From Lepeophtheirus salmonis (lineage: Eukaryota > Arthropoda > Copepoda > Siphonostomatoida > Caligidae), in contig NC_052138.2 of the NCBI RefSeq assembly GCF_016086655.4, forward strand, positions 12,214,001-12,278,000: a DNA stretch of 64,000 nt, in the 5' to 3' direction. A model generated the notes under the pieces. It had not been told where the DNA came from and searched no databases. It was given only the letters and a program-made list of their open reading frames with translations. The position numbers were made by a program, and so were the translations under genes. Below are positions 51,661 through 64,000 of this stretch, piece after piece; position 1 is the first letter of the stretch, and every line of letters starts with the position of its first letter.

Positions 51661-51722
51661 GCGTTCTCTAGAAAGAACAAAAAAGAGAAGGAAGAAGAAG
51701 GAAGGTGGGAAAAAGCAAGATC
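51661..51722 (-). repeat. Detached copy of the H4 promoter-side tract
   Basis: GTTCTCTAGAAAGAACAAAA and GGAAGGTGGGAAAAAGC match 50,213-50,280 of the H4 upstream region. The copy begins immediately beyond the H4 TATA box and lies exactly where left-arm homology ends (51,660). No H4 coding sequence or TATA box accompanies it. Confidence 0.8.
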
Positions 51723-51933
51723 AAAATTTAAAAAAAAAAAAAAAAAAAAAGGCCATTACACTTAAAAAAATTACCTGGATTTTTTTCCATTTCTTTTATT
51801 TAAATATTCTTAGGTTGAGTCATTAATAGTCCATAATTTTTCTCCCGTAAATACTACTTGAAAAATTATTTGATCATCGTCTTTCTCACCCCTGTAAGTA
51901 TAAGAAGAGATCGTTTGTTTCATTTTTTATATA

Positions 51934-52370
51934 TTGCCAGCCTACATGTACACGATGGAAAATCTTTTTTTTTCTCAGCGATGTCTATGGAAGATGAGAA
52001 AAGTCTTGGAGACCATCACCAAAATCTACGACACCGAGCCAGAACAATCTTCTACTCGTCAGACTGTTTTAAACTGGAAAGAGCTATGGAGAATAGAGAC
52101 TCTAAAGAAGAATGGTTGTCCAGATGTCCCAGAGAGACCCGGAGCATCGACAACTTCACCTGTGTTTGTGACTTTATTGACACTAACCCTTGGCGTTGCA
52201 CTCACTCTACTGCAACAAATCGTTCATCGGATCTGTACAGGCGATCTATGGTTCAAACAGCATTTGAGTATCTGGATACACCACAAACTTTCGTATAAGA
52301 ACAAGGCAAACAGAGTAAAGTGCTGCAATAAACTCATCAAGAGGCGTTCGAGCATTAAATAACCCTCTTG
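51934..52370 (+). pseudogene. Tc1/mariner-like N-terminal relic (weak)
   Basis: A block visibly richer in G and C than its flanks, with two overlapping open frames. One reads TVLNWKELWRIETLKKNG, ERPGASTTSP, then IVHRICTGDLWFKQHL and LSYKNKANRVKCCNKLIKRR, which resembles the second helix-turn-helix and linker of Tc1/mariner transposases (HRIL-x-x-DL ... K-x-x-R-x-x-x-C). No catalytic core follows. Present only in the right arm. Confidence 0.35.
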
Positions 52371-54500
52371 AAGCCCCCACCTAAAACAGAATGAATGGGT
52401 TCAGTCTGGTTTGCAGCGGGGTATAAAGAAAATAACAAAATAGGAGCTCTTGGACCAACTTAAAAAGTTACGAGACCATTGACATGACGTCAAAGCATCC
52501 CAGAGAGACTATGTAATTGGATTTTACAGTTATTTTAGCGTTTTTACATAATTTTGATTTTTCATGGTACATGCAAATTATTCATTACTGAATATAATAT
52601 ATATATGTTGTGCACGAGTTGTGATTTATTTTCAAGCTGCAACTTGTATAAGAAATGTGTACAAGTTGCAATTTCTTCGTCTTAAAATGTGTTATTGAAT
52701 TACAACAAACATCATTCTAATTACAAATTACCAATTGATGTTATTATTTCATTTTGATCAATTAAAATTACATGGTTATTATGTATTTATAATGTGCCAC
52801 AGAATACTTACATTTTTGTAATTTGTATTAACATAGTCAAAAGTAGACATCATTAACTTATTGATCATCTGTGGAATTATCTTTTACCGATTATTTTAAA
52901 TCCTTCATTTAAAATTATTTATATCGTTTTTTGTTATAACTTGTACAAGTTAAAATTGGTGTGAAATCGCAAGTTGTATTAAATATATATATATGTATGG
53001 TTTATACCATGAAACATTTTAACGAGGAAACAGATTTGAATATAATTTGGTATGTGGTATTATAGACAGTATATCAGCTTCGTAATGAAGTTTTGAATAT
53101 GTGAATCAATTCAACTTTGAGTACTGAGGCCTTGAGGATAAATAAATTTGCATTTTTATTTATATTTGAATAGCGATATATCTTAAACCAATGCAATTAT
53201 AGTCAAGTACATTAATGATTTATTAAAAGCCATCAGTTAGAGTAACAAAACCTATGTTATATATTTATCAAACTTTTTGTTATGAAAAACAAAACAAAAA
53301 AAAACCTTACAATTTAACCTTACATTTTTTGTAGTAATATTTTTTTTTTGTATCAAATCCAATTTTTTATTTGATTTTTTTGAACATTTTCTCTCTTTTT
53401 ATAGATTTGTGGCAACTTTTGAAAAAAAAAAATTAATAAATAATCTAAATAAAAATTATATGTCGATTTTCAAGATATCATTTTTTGCTTGATCATAAAA
53501 TCTTTAGAAAATGCAATTTAAAGTGAAAAAGCTATCGTCTTTTAATTGTTTTGTTTGCAAAGAAAACACACCTTGGTTTTTCAATTGTTTTTGCAAAGAA
53601 GAAATTTACATAAAGCATGAATAATTAAGATTTAATTTACAAACAGTACTGGGTTCTAGACGATCTAGTTCAGCTTTAATATTGATTTGAATTTAATTTT
53701 CAATACGAGATTAATCTATATTTATATAGCAAATTTTGTCTATAAGTCTGTATGAATGTCTGAATATATATGACAATAAAATTACAGGGTGCAATTTATA
53801 TAGTCCTCCATGATGTATATAACAAACATATTTTGATTGAAGAAATAACAATGTAGTCGCATTAATGAAATATCCCCGGCCACAATAGTACAGGAAAAAG
53901 TGCTGTCTCCTAAAGTAATTTAAACTCTACCACGGACGTGTTCCTTAGTACCAAGGACCCCTTCTTATATGCTATGATACATCCCCGGCCCAAAAGTTGT
54001 GTACCATTTACGTCTACACTAGTAATTGGTACTTTTTGTGCAATGTTTATTAAATGTATGGTGTTAAATAAAAATTTATGTACTTCAAAATAGAACAGGT
54101 ATGCAAAACACCTGTATTTGTTATTATGTATTAGACAGACGAATTATTATACATATACAATTTCAAGGGGTAGATAGTGCACAACCCGTGGACCCGGGTG
54201 TATTATAGAATAATAAAGCTAAAGATGTGACCATGGTTTAAAAAATTTACTAAAAATATTACCTTATTATTCCTTGGAAAGGAGAAAAAAATCACCGAAA
54301 TAATAAATGGACATTTGACATGAGTAAAAAAGTCCATATATTAAGAAGTGTAGGACTTGTATGATTTAAGACAAGATGTGCCAAATATTATTGACTTGGA
54401 CTCAATCATCATGAATTTCAATAATGGCCATGAACGTTAAAACGTATCCATGTTACTAACTAATTATTCCATAGTAACTTTTAAACCAAGAAAATCATGG
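52371..54500. other. Right-arm-specific segment, no gene
   Basis: AT-rich DNA, absent from the left arm; no supported gene or named repeat. Confidence 0.5.
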
Positions 54501-54932
54501 AATGAGGTGCAGGCTGCTAAGTAGAAACTTGTAACTCTTTTGTATGGGGTTATTGGGGAAATGTATTTGTACCTTTAATTTATAGCTATAAAACTAGGCT
54601 ATATAAAAAAAAAGATTGGTAACTCTTAGTTGTGATAAAAAATAAACTTTAAATAAAATAGAAAAATTCTTATTGAAAAAAAAGAAATTTACATTTTTAA
54701 AAGTACATACTTTTGTAAGTAAATGTCTCAGGGAATGTTTTCAACTAAAAAATATACATATGTAAGAATCCTGTCTTTATGTTGTTAGGGGGAGGGATGA
54801 AGAAAATCAAAAAAAAAAAAAAAAATATGTTGGAGGGTGAGGCAGGAAAGAGAAAAGGGAGGGTGTTGCATATCCTTCTAGCTCTAGGGGACAAGGTAAT
54901 GACGTCTAGAGTTGAGCGCGCGAATTTTATAG

Positions 54933-55406
<474 letters not shown>

Positions 55407-55443
55407 ACTAAGCGTTGTATGACTGAACCCAGTTTTACAAACT

Positions 55444-55459
55444 GGCCCTTCTAAGGGCC
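55444..55459 (+). terminator. Histone 3' stem-loop of H3 (right)
   Basis: GGCCCT-TCTA-AGGGCC then ACCACA, identical to the left H3. Confidence 0.95.
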
Positions 55460-55966
55460 ACCACATTTTTTAACTTAGATTTACTTTTTGAGTTTCAGTT
55501 GGGGATCAAAATTACTCGATTGAAGTTCTAGTTCGTCATAAATGATAGGAATCAGGTGCTAAAGTTAAAGTTGAATTGAGATCAATTTAGCAAGAAAAAC
55601 TATATAAATTTTCAGTTGCATTGAATGGAATTTATATTTATTGTGTTTACATTGTATAGAAACATATACGTGGTCGCTCTTACAATTTGAAAATTGCTTG
55701 AGAGGAAAACTGCCTAGCAGCTATGATGTTTCATCAAATTAGTTTTGTTAAGCTATAAGATGAGGGAAATTTACAAAAATGTGACCAGGTATGTAGCAAT
55801 GCTATAGGCAGGAGTTATAGTGAACAGCTCACGCAACCTATTAAAAGTGCGTACTGTTTTCTTTATTTTCATTAAATACATAGAAGTGAAGTGAAGAAAA
55901 TATTATCCAGTTTATTTGATCATCAATTAATTATAATTATAACTCACTAATCAGAATTGGAAACTT

Positions 55967-56478
55967 GAACATGGCTCTTATTAAATTAGGACTTCGAACT
56001 CCAGGAGGACTTGATTCGGACTATAAAAAGAAATTTCAGATTTTACTAGGACTCAATATGAAAGACTTGTAACTCGTCAGGAATTCGTAATAAAGATCGA
56101 TCAAGGTTCAGATTTTAATAAGACTCAAGGCTTGAAATTCACTAACTCACGTATCCAAAAACTCGCGACTTGTCTTGGAGTCGTATTATATTGGACTTTA
56201 CTTTTGAGACTTCACTTGAGCTTATCTCTCAATTCAATTCAACACTAGTTGAACTTAGCTCTCATTAAATTGGGACTACAAACTCCACGAGAACTCGATT
56301 TGGGGTAGAAAAAATAAATTTAAGATTTGACTGGAACTGGATGTAAAATACTCTTAACTAAACTTGAGCTCGAAGACAAAGCTAAAATTTTAATAAGACT
56401 CTAAGATTGAAACTCATTAACTCAAGTGTCGAAAGACTCTCAACTTCACTCGAGCTTATCTCTCAACTCTACTTGTTG
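55967..56478. repeat. Two-copy tandem repeat, period about 284 bases
   Basis: GAAC-x-TGGCTCTTATTAAATT at 55,967 and GAACTTAGCTCTCATTAAATT at 56,251 start two units that continue in parallel (ATTTTAATAAGACTC, ATTCACTAACTCA and ATTCATTAACTCA-type blocks, CACTTGAGCTTATCTCTCAA). The second lacks about 40 bases near its end. Both are rich in ACTCGA/ACTTGA motifs, suggesting an older short-period satellite. Confidence 0.75.
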
Positions 56479-57241
56479 TCTTAAAAATTACTTGTGAACA
56501 GTTAAGTTTTTGAATATGACAAATCAATTAATATGTTAGTGTTACCACTATAAGTTACTGGAAGATAATTTAGAATTTTTTTTTGATGAAACACACTTTT
56601 TTCCCTTAAAATATATTTTTTCACTTTTTAATTAGAATGTATTGCGTCATTAATTACAGATATAAATTTTTTCATCATGACATAAAGAACTTTTCTGATA
56701 TTTGACGAAAAAAATACAGAAAGGAATGACCCCCCTCATCCCATACAATTGTTATTATGGAACTAAACTTTGTTTGCTCTTGGATGCGAATAAGATATAT
56801 GTTTGAAAATAAGTTATTTGATTAAATGAAAGAAAATAATAATACCCTCATTCATGATTTTCATATATAGTTTAACAGGGAAGACACAAGATGGATATAC
56901 TTTATCAGAAGGTGAAACTAATCCACTTCTATTATTCATGTTTAACAAATTTTCTTTTAAATGATTGAGCTCTACTAAATCACTCTCTTCATTTGATAGA
57001 TAAGAAATGCGTGGTGAATCACTAGACTTAAGTAACTTATGACATTCTAAGCATTTTGTGACTTAATAATGGACCTCACTATATATCCGGATATATTAAA
57101 AACGACTCCTTTAACATTGCGGAAAATAGTGTCATTGATGTCAATATTCGGAAGGGCTCGATTCACAATTTGTGCAAATTGATCTGGGTCTTTAGCTTTA
57201 ATAAAAAACATTTTAGTCCTTGCATAGACATTTTAGAAAGT

Positions 57242-57287
57242 GAAAAAGACTCAAAAGTATAGTTTTTTTTTTTCAGGTTCTAATAAT
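57242..57287. other. T-rich run inside the relic
   Basis: A T-only run near 57,260-57,273, on the minus strand an A run that shifts the transposase frame. Confidence 0.4.
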
Positions 57288-57802
57288 TGCTTTATTGAAG
57301 TATAATAATTTGCTGGAGCTGGAGATATTTTGAGAAGCGAGCTTCGATAGGATCAGAATGAATCTTTACTAGAAGAACATAATCTATTTCTTTGAATTTT
57401 AATAAATATATTGAAAGTTCAATCGTACTAGCCAACGAATGTTTCAGAGCTGTCCTTTTATTATCTTTCAAATGCTGGGCTTTGGATTTATTTTTTACAT
57501 TTATGCACCACCGGAAGTCTTTTATCAAAGACCAAAAGTTTGCTGTTTCTCCCCATTTTAAATTCATATTTTTATACGTCCTCAGACCAGATATAGTAGA
57601 GTAATGAAAGAAACAATCAGCCAGTTTGACGAAAGTTCGCTCAATGGTTCGGGGATTAATTACTTTATCAGTTTATTTCTGTGCATGTTCACTAGAAAGA
57701 ACTTTTCATTTCAATAAATTACGAATGTGATTGAAATTCACAGAAATTGAAGCTCCATTAAATGGTGGACAATCAAATATTTTACGAGTTGATTATTATA
57801 TA

Positions 57803-59059
57803 CAGGGTTCGGACTGTTAATAAATACTGATTATGTAATAAAAATAGAGAGGCTTTGGGATTGTTTTCATGCATATTCTGAATCTCCTGTCCTTTCTGCA
57901 TACGTAAACAATAATACACCTTTATCAAAATCTTTCATCATGAGTGAGCAAGAAGCAAAAAGGCAGAAGATCTCAGAACTTCTGGATGTCAAAAATTGAG
58001 ATGGCAGAGATTATGGATATAGTGAAGTGTTCCAGGAGCCTCATTTTCATGGTGGCCAAGATGAAAAAAGAACCCTCAAGGAAAGAAGGAATTGGGGGAC
58101 ATAACTTGAAAAAGGATTCTGAGTTTCTGGGGGACCTGAAGAAGAAGATTCAGGAGGACACCACAAAATCCATGAATCGCCTTTCTAACGAGTTTGACGT
58201 GGACAAGGGGACAATCAGGAGGCCTGTGAAGGAGGACTTGGGGTTTGTCCTCATACACAAGGACTCCATGCCACCTGTTGACAGACACTCTGAAGGAAAG
58301 GGGACTGCACAGGTGCAAGAAAGTTCCTGTGTGGATCAAGGAAAATGTATCCACAGTAAAAAAATTATCAGACGAGAAGATTTTCACCGTGCACCAGGTC
58401 TACAACCGTCGGAACGACCATTGGCTGGGAGGATCACCAGAACAGATCAACGGGGTATTCCATACATAACATTCGGTCAAAGCAATGGTCCTGGGGTCGT
58501 GTTGTCCTACGGCAAAAAGATGCCTCCCTTATTTTTTAGGCTGGAGAGAAAATCGGCCAGTAGGCCTTTCTACAAGGTGATGAAGTACATTATACTGCCA
58601 TGGTTCAAGGCAACCTACCCAGAGAACAATTATTTGTGGACCCAAGATGGTGTACCCTCACACACATTGGCCAAATGCCAGAAGGTATGCACCGACGACA
58701 TGGCTGATTTTTAGCCAAGAAAATGTGGCCATCATCTTCGCCGGATTTAAACTGTGTGAGGCGCTAGGTAGAGGGATACTAACCAGACATCTCACCGAAA
58801 GTGGACTCACTGAAAGCCGCCATTGTGAAGGAGTGGAACAACTTGTCCGATAAGTTCATCATCAACTCCTGCAAGTCTTTCCGCCGTCGCGTGGAGGCTG
58901 TGATTGCTGCTGAGGGCGGCCATATTGAGTAAACATGTTCAAAAAGGTCGTTTCTCAAAGTTTTGTAAAAAAAAATTTCGAAATTATTTATCAAAAAATA
59001 AAATTATTGACATTTTCCTAAAATCAGTAATTTATTCCACGTTTTGCTTCCGAACCCTG
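57803..59059 (+). mobile_element. Tc1/mariner-superfamily element with terminal inverted repeats
   Basis: Begins CAGGGTTCGGACTGTTAATA after TA, and ends with the inverse of CAGGGTTCGGAAGC, followed by CA (a decayed TA). ATAAAT-x-ACTGATT also recurs inside both ends. About 1.26 kb, full length for the type. It is inserted in the P-element relic. Confidence 0.85.
57940..58932 (+). pseudogene. Tc1/mariner-superfamily transposase, frameshifted
   Basis: The start MSEQEAKRQKISELLDVKN at 57,940 runs into a shift at about 57,995. The body then reads in at least two frames: DPTKSMNRLS-type helix-turn-helix (KSMNRLSNEFDVDKGTIRR), HLLTDTLKERGLHRCKKV, LSDEKIFTVHQVYNRRND (first catalytic Asp), YILPWFKATYPENNYLWTQD-GVPSH (second Asp), SSPDLN (third Asp), a gap, and a C-terminus DSLKAAIVKEWNNLSDKF ... 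EGGHIE at 58,932. All three acidic positions are recognisable, but frame changes near 57,995, 58,250 and 58,470 and a deletion after SSPDLN mean it is inactive. Better preserved than the other transposases here, so the youngest. Confidence 0.9.
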
Positions 59060-60640
59060 CATATTCTTTAAAATATGAACCATATCAAATAGAAAATAAA
59101 TTATATGTCCAGGGGAGTATGGATTATCAATATAATGGTCATCATTTTTCAACATTGTTTTAAATAATTTTTGATTGCAAATGTGTATATCTGTTATTAC
59201 GCTACGACGTTAAATCCAATGTAGCATACAATTTTCAGACAAAATTAAATGACGAATGTATTAAATCAGAAGTTAGGGTTGAAATAGGAATAATTGCAGC
59301 GGTATCCTTGTTTGTGCCAGAAATACTATTTATGAAAAAACACAACAATGTTTTTGTAGACTCCATGTTTCTATCCCTGTAATTTACCCTTTTAAAATAT
59401 TCAATTTTTTGCATGACATACACTTCATCAATGAGGATAGATACTTAATCTTGTATTGATTTGTATCTGGTTTCTATATAATTATATGATTCTAATTCTG
59501 TCCCTGGCTTAACGTTCAAATTAGATGATAAAACCTTCTAATAACATACCATTGGTAATATAAGAAGGCCTTCTTTAAGCATGTATTTATATAAAGCAGG
59601 TAAAATATTTTTTCTACAGAAGCAACAGTCAAAAGAGTAGGAGAATAGTGTTTTCCTCTGTTAGGTTTTAATACCAAAAGCCTAACTGTTCAATAATAAA
59701 ACTGATTGATTTAGCGATATCATCCTCAACATCTGAAAGAATATTCAAAATAGCTTCAACTTGTTTTTTTAATGTATTTAATTGGATCAGGATTGGAATT
59801 TGTTTCAAGACCCTTCAGAGTTGCTAGAATATTCAATACTTCGGAACAGGTATTGATTTTTTTAAGGTCCTATATGGCTCACTACGGATAAAGGTAGTAG
59901 TTTCTTTTTCTGATACAGTTCAAATGTTAGGTTCTAGTCTATGACCAGACTAAAGACAATAGTTGGAGCTCTGAAAAAAATGTTTTTAATTATACTGATA
60001 CTAGAAATCAAAAAATAATTGAATTACCTAAACTTGGTGTCTCAAAAAGTAAGTGTTAATGAAGTATCTTCGGAAATAAAAAGTATACTTGATGGAATAT
60101 TGTACTCTTTAATTTTTCTTTTAATTCATCCAAAGTATAAACATCATCGGAATTTATACATTCCTGGTTCATATAATTAATTTTTTGATTTTCTTCTATT
60201 AGCTGCCATTGTTTTTTCTGTATTTCTACATTTAAGGGAGTTTTTAGAAAAATAACTTGGACAAGGGAATTTTGAAGGAATAGCACCCTTCTTCAATGAT
60301 CGAAGTTCTAAAGGTTGGTCAGTATTTAAGCTTTTTATATTTATTGATTTGCCATCTGAAAGAAATACAAAGTTGAGAAAATAATTATATACTGTTTTAC
60401 TTTTTAATTTAATTAATGAATTCCGATGTAACACATACAAGTATAATTATATCCTGTGCCTAAGTTCTTGGAATTGCTATTTTCCATTTATTTATCATAT
60501 CTATATTAGTTGGGAAGCCATGTCATGTGATTTTCGAATTATTTTCTTTATATTTATTTGATCGGTATCCAGTTCTACAATCTGGAACACTGCACTGTGC
60601 TATTTTTATATACAATGGTGCACAGGATAGATATATCTCA

Positions 60641-62779
60641 ACGGATGAGATCTAAATAATTATTAACAATAAAGTAAATGTCAGAATCATAAAATTAGAC
60701 AATAAATATACTATTAAAAAAAATGTTACATCGTAAAGATTTAGTGCAAAAGATAATTATGTAGCAATGTCCGGCAATATAACTCCTTATTAAGGGCATC
60801 AAAAAAGATGCCCCCCCCAAATTTATGCTTGTGTAACAACAAACTAATTTCATGAAGGATACGCACAATTGCTAATTATAATGCAATAACTCATACTGTA
60901 TTTATTATTGATATAAATAAATATCAATAAAGGTCTTCTTGCATAAATAAGTTGAGCCAAAGGGCATAAATAAATCTAAAGCTGCTTTAGCTAGTAGCGG
61001 GTACTCATTTATAACAAAAATCTAGAATTCTTCAAGCGTTTTAGAGTCAAAATCTGTTTTTTTGTGTTAGGTCATATGCAATTCCAATAAGTCAATCTTT
61101 CATATCAGACTACCTTACGTTATAAGGGGAGTATCCAGGTATGTTTTTTATGGAGCACTATCTTCTGGAAAAACTTTATAAAATGATTCAGAAGATATTC
61201 ATAAAAAAATATGTTAATTTATTATTTAAGTTTTGAAGTTTAAATTATATATATATATATATATATATATTTTTGGAAATCATCTTGTGAACCCATCGTT
61301 GTATCCCGGAACTCCCCAATTTGGAAATGAATATTCTATAAGACTTGAAGATTTTCTAAATGTTCCTCGTCAACATCATCCTATCAAATCAATTTTATTC
61401 ATTTTTTATATACGATAATTCTTTGAATTTCTATATAGTTAATACTGACAGTATTTGTAATACTTGATATAGTCTCAAATTGTCAATACTAAGAAAAATT
61501 CAAAATTTCTCGAAAAGTATCCAAATTACTCCGTTACTGTCGAATAAACAAAGAAAGTATTGACATCACTGAAATTAGCAGATATATTTATCTTAAATAA
61601 AGCTAACTATTGACTTTAAATATATTTTTTTATTGCTGCTGTTTTAAAAGAATGCTAAATGTACAAAAAAATGATTGTGCATTTCAGCGGATTCTCTGCA
61701 ATAATATAACTTGGGTAAGATTCGAGATTTTCAATAAAAAAGAAAGGTTAAATGCAACAAACAATCCTATCAATGCTCAAAAAGTATGCTTTAAAATTTA
61801 TTTGCATTTCATTAAAAATAATAATCTTCAAAAGAGAAATACTTAAAACACACAAATATAATTAATTATTAACTATGCTAAGAGTAGTTTGTAGTCTTCA
61901 ATTTAATTAATAGTCAATTTAATCATGTAGCCCCCCTCCCCCATATTAAGAAATCAATTTATTTTCTAAAAAATGTAATTTTTTGTCAATGGATTTTTTG
62001 TGAATAAGTATGGATTTTTTAATTTTTTTGGTGAGTAACTGTAGATTTTTGAAATTTTTTTTGGAAAAATTTTAATATTTGAAATTGCATTTTTTAAATT
62101 TTTTTCCAAAAAAATTGAATATTTGATTTCTTTCTTTTGAATAGCCATAGATTTTTAGACTGGGGTATATTTTGGGATGGAGGAATCGGCTGCGAGACAG
62201 CAAGTTTGTTGTGTAACCCAGAGTAACAACTTCCTCATTGCGTGAAAGTAGTCCGCCTATATATTTTAGTACCTTCATCATCATAAAACCAACCTAAGAG
62301 TAATTCTTAAAATTTTAAGGTATTTATTTTTTGTTTTATATAAAACAGAAGAATTTTTAATAACTTTTAATTACCTAATGTGCTGGGCAACGACGGGCTA
62401 TTCTATTTATAATTACAAATTCGCAACTTTTTATCTTCATACCTATTTGAAACAAAACCTCTCATAAAAGTGATCATCATCGAATCCTCCTAATAAAATA
62501 TATATGTGTAGTACTTATAATTTCTTTTCGAAACTGGATAGTGGACCTTCAATAAAATTAACACATTTGAAGTATTATAATATGAAAAATCGATATTTTA
62601 TAAAATGTGTTGAGACGTTTCTTGTAAAGTTTACTATTTGGGTGTGGTACCAAGAGCTTGGTTTCTTAGAATTTTGTTTGAAAAAAAATCCAAAAATTAA
62701 AATCTTTTGACAGACATTTCCTTTTTGTGAAAAAAAAATTCCAAAATTCAATATCTATTCCCAAAAAAATATTTTTTTT
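60641..62779. other. Intergenic
   Basis: No supported gene. A TA microsatellite lies at 61,246-61,270. A reiterated T/A-rich stretch (GGATTTTTTGTGAA-like phrases, 61,970-62,160) has an inverted weaker counterpart at 62,680-62,790. Confidence 0.45.
61246..61270. repeat. TA microsatellite
   Basis: About 12 uninterrupted TA units. Confidence 0.85.
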
Positions 62780-64000
62780 AAATCTACAGGCCAAGGTTTG
62801 AACGGCTTGGTATTAGCTATGGCATGGAACATGCCGATCCAAATGTCATTTTGAAGACCCCATTCACTGATATACGTCAAAAATGTCTGAGGAACAGAAC
62901 GAGGCATTCTTTTATTTTTACAAATAAGTCCCAGAAGATCCTAAGCAGATAATTTGTTATTTTTGCCAAAAATAATTGGAGACCTAATTTCAATTATTCT
63001 ACCAATGAAAAAAATTACCCGGATCCTTAGGTTGGTGGAGACAGAAGCCTGAAGGGGCTGCCTTATAAGATTGAGTCCCTCGGATTGGCTCATTGTAACG
63101 TCCTCGAGGTATAAGGTGAATATTTATTGCTGATTTGTAGTTTTCCCTCAAAAACTCTGTGGTCATGTGCACAATGTTAACCACTTTTGGCCCATCCCAA
63201 AACGGTTGTCTTGAAGTCTTTGGACTGGGCATACAGAATTTGTATATTTGGCTCTCAATTTATTTGTAAAACTAGTTGAAGTAGCCATCCTGTAGCGGAA
63301 CAACTTCTTTTGAGTCCATGAAAGGGTTGTGAAATGCCATTATTGCTCTATTTTATGTCCGGAGTATAGGGTATAGCGCCCAATTTTTACCTTCAGAATT
63401 GCAACCACATTCCATATTGTTACCCTATCTAATATATTTATATGGTGCTTATTGTACCACGACGTAGTTCTAAAGATAGATTGTAGGACTATCTCTGCTT
63501 TAGTGTTCATGCCGATCGCATCATCATCTTTTGTTACTGATACTCCAAGAAGAGTTGTTGATCTACTGGAGAACTTCATTAATGGAAAATATATCTTCAA
63601 AGGTTCTTCTAATGAAGATAAGACTGTTTTCTTGCTGATGTTGAACACTAGATCCGAGGGCTCTGAAAATTATTCCAGTGTCCCAAACACTGCTCTCAAA
63701 TACGAAATTATCTCCTTCAATGAACCCGTGCAGTAAACAGTTAAGTCATCCACGTAAAATAGAGTCATAGTTGGCATTTTGTTTTTAGAGATAGAAGGTT
63801 GGGTTTCATGTAAATAGTCCAAGACCATGATCAAGGGTATTCCTTCAACTTTGTTATTCAATATATGTATGATTATATTATGGAATACACGAAAATTATC
63901 CATTCTAATGTTTAATCCAAATGCGCAAGGTAAGATATGGTCTATTCCTCACCAAATTTTGAAGAATTGTTGTAAGGTTAAGTGTCAAGACCAGAGAAAA
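62780..64000 (-). pseudogene. L1-like LINE reverse transcriptase, runs off the window
   Basis: Minus strand from the window end: a degenerate pre-motif block (also at 0.85-1.0 kb), MVLDYLHETQPSISKNK, then LFYVDDLTVYCTGSLKEI (motif C, Y-V-D-D, catalytic Asp pair intact), FNISKKTVLSSLEEPLK, then TTLLGVSVTKDD and INILDRVTIWNVVAILK (thumb region, compare L1 R-x-x-I-x-x-x-ILP), and the tail PSPKTSRQPFWDGPK to NDIWIGMFHAIANTKPFKPW near 62,790. Frames change at about 63,660 and 63,300. This is the 3' half of the element; the endonuclease would lie beyond 64,000. Confidence 0.75.

Larger units (their letters stand above)
56870..60640 (-). pseudogene. THAP-domain P-element-like transposase relic, split by a mariner insertion
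   Basis: Minus strand. A THAP zinc finger (C2CH) begins with QCSVPDCRTGYRSNKYKENN, then HGFPTNIDMINKWKIAIPR. After a plausible short intron (acceptor TATTTCTTTCAG near 60,360) it ends LRSLKKGAIPSKFP, the AVPSIF-type close of THAP. Next come YTLDELKEKL and, with a 1-base shift, CSEVLNILATLKGL and EDDIAKSISFIIEQLGF, then MESTKTLLCFFINSISGTNK (59.4 kb). After the 57,803-59,059 element it continues NFWSLIKDFRWCINVKNKSK, VKIHSDPIEARFSKYLQLQQ and FNISGYIVRSIIKSQ with a C-x-x-C pair. These follow the order of P-element/THAP9-type transposases. Stops, shifts and the insertion make it dead. Confidence 0.75.

Overview
The window is eukaryotic nuclear DNA. It is AT-rich, its one multi-exon gene has short GT-AG introns of 51-101 bp, its histone genes are intronless and end in 3' stem-loops, and it is crowded with decayed transposons. 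The H3.2/H4/H1 set, Tc1/mariner, P-element and L1-like relics, and a secreted threonine-rich protein with fibronectin type II (FN2) domains suggest an arthropod. From memory of FN2 expansion in sea lice, a parasitic copepod (Lepeophtheirus or Caligus type) is my best guess; this is an inference, not a proof.

Layout. 0-4 kb: fragments of two repeat families, otherwise non-coding. 4.1-6.4 kb: a six-exon gene for a secreted mucin-like protein (signal peptide, about 370-residue Thr tract, three FN2 domains) with one apparent 1-base deletion in the Thr tract. 6.4-35 kb: repeat-rich DNA with a possible orphan exon at 8.0 kb, tRNA-derived SINEs, several degenerate L1-like LINE copies (15-22 kb), a mariner element with both terminal repeats (29.2-30.3 kb), a foldback element (25.1-25.3 kb) and pieces of an unnamed dispersed ORF family (0.1, 13.2-13.8, 28.2-28.8 kb).

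35.7-56 kb is a histone locus. H1 (+) lies next to H3 (-) and H4 (+). The H3-H4 block is present again in inverted orientation, H4 (-) and H3 (+), at 49.6-55.8 kb. The arms are separated by about 8.5 kb holding LINE, mariner, solo-LTR and P-element relics. H4 and its flanks are almost identical in the two arms, while the H3 side is more diverged and the right arm carries about 2.8 kb of different sequence, including a detached copy of the H4 promoter-side tract. All five histone genes have the metazoan histone 3' stem-loop, so they are replication-dependent genes whose products assemble together into S-phase chromatin (H3 and H4 as tetramer, H1 as linker).

56-64 kb: a two-copy tandem repeat, a broken THAP/P-element-like transposase gene (minus) split by a mariner-family element with recognisable terminal repeats, and an L1-like LINE (minus) running off the window end. 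No CRISPR array, rRNA, free-standing tRNA gene or bacterial-type operon was seen.
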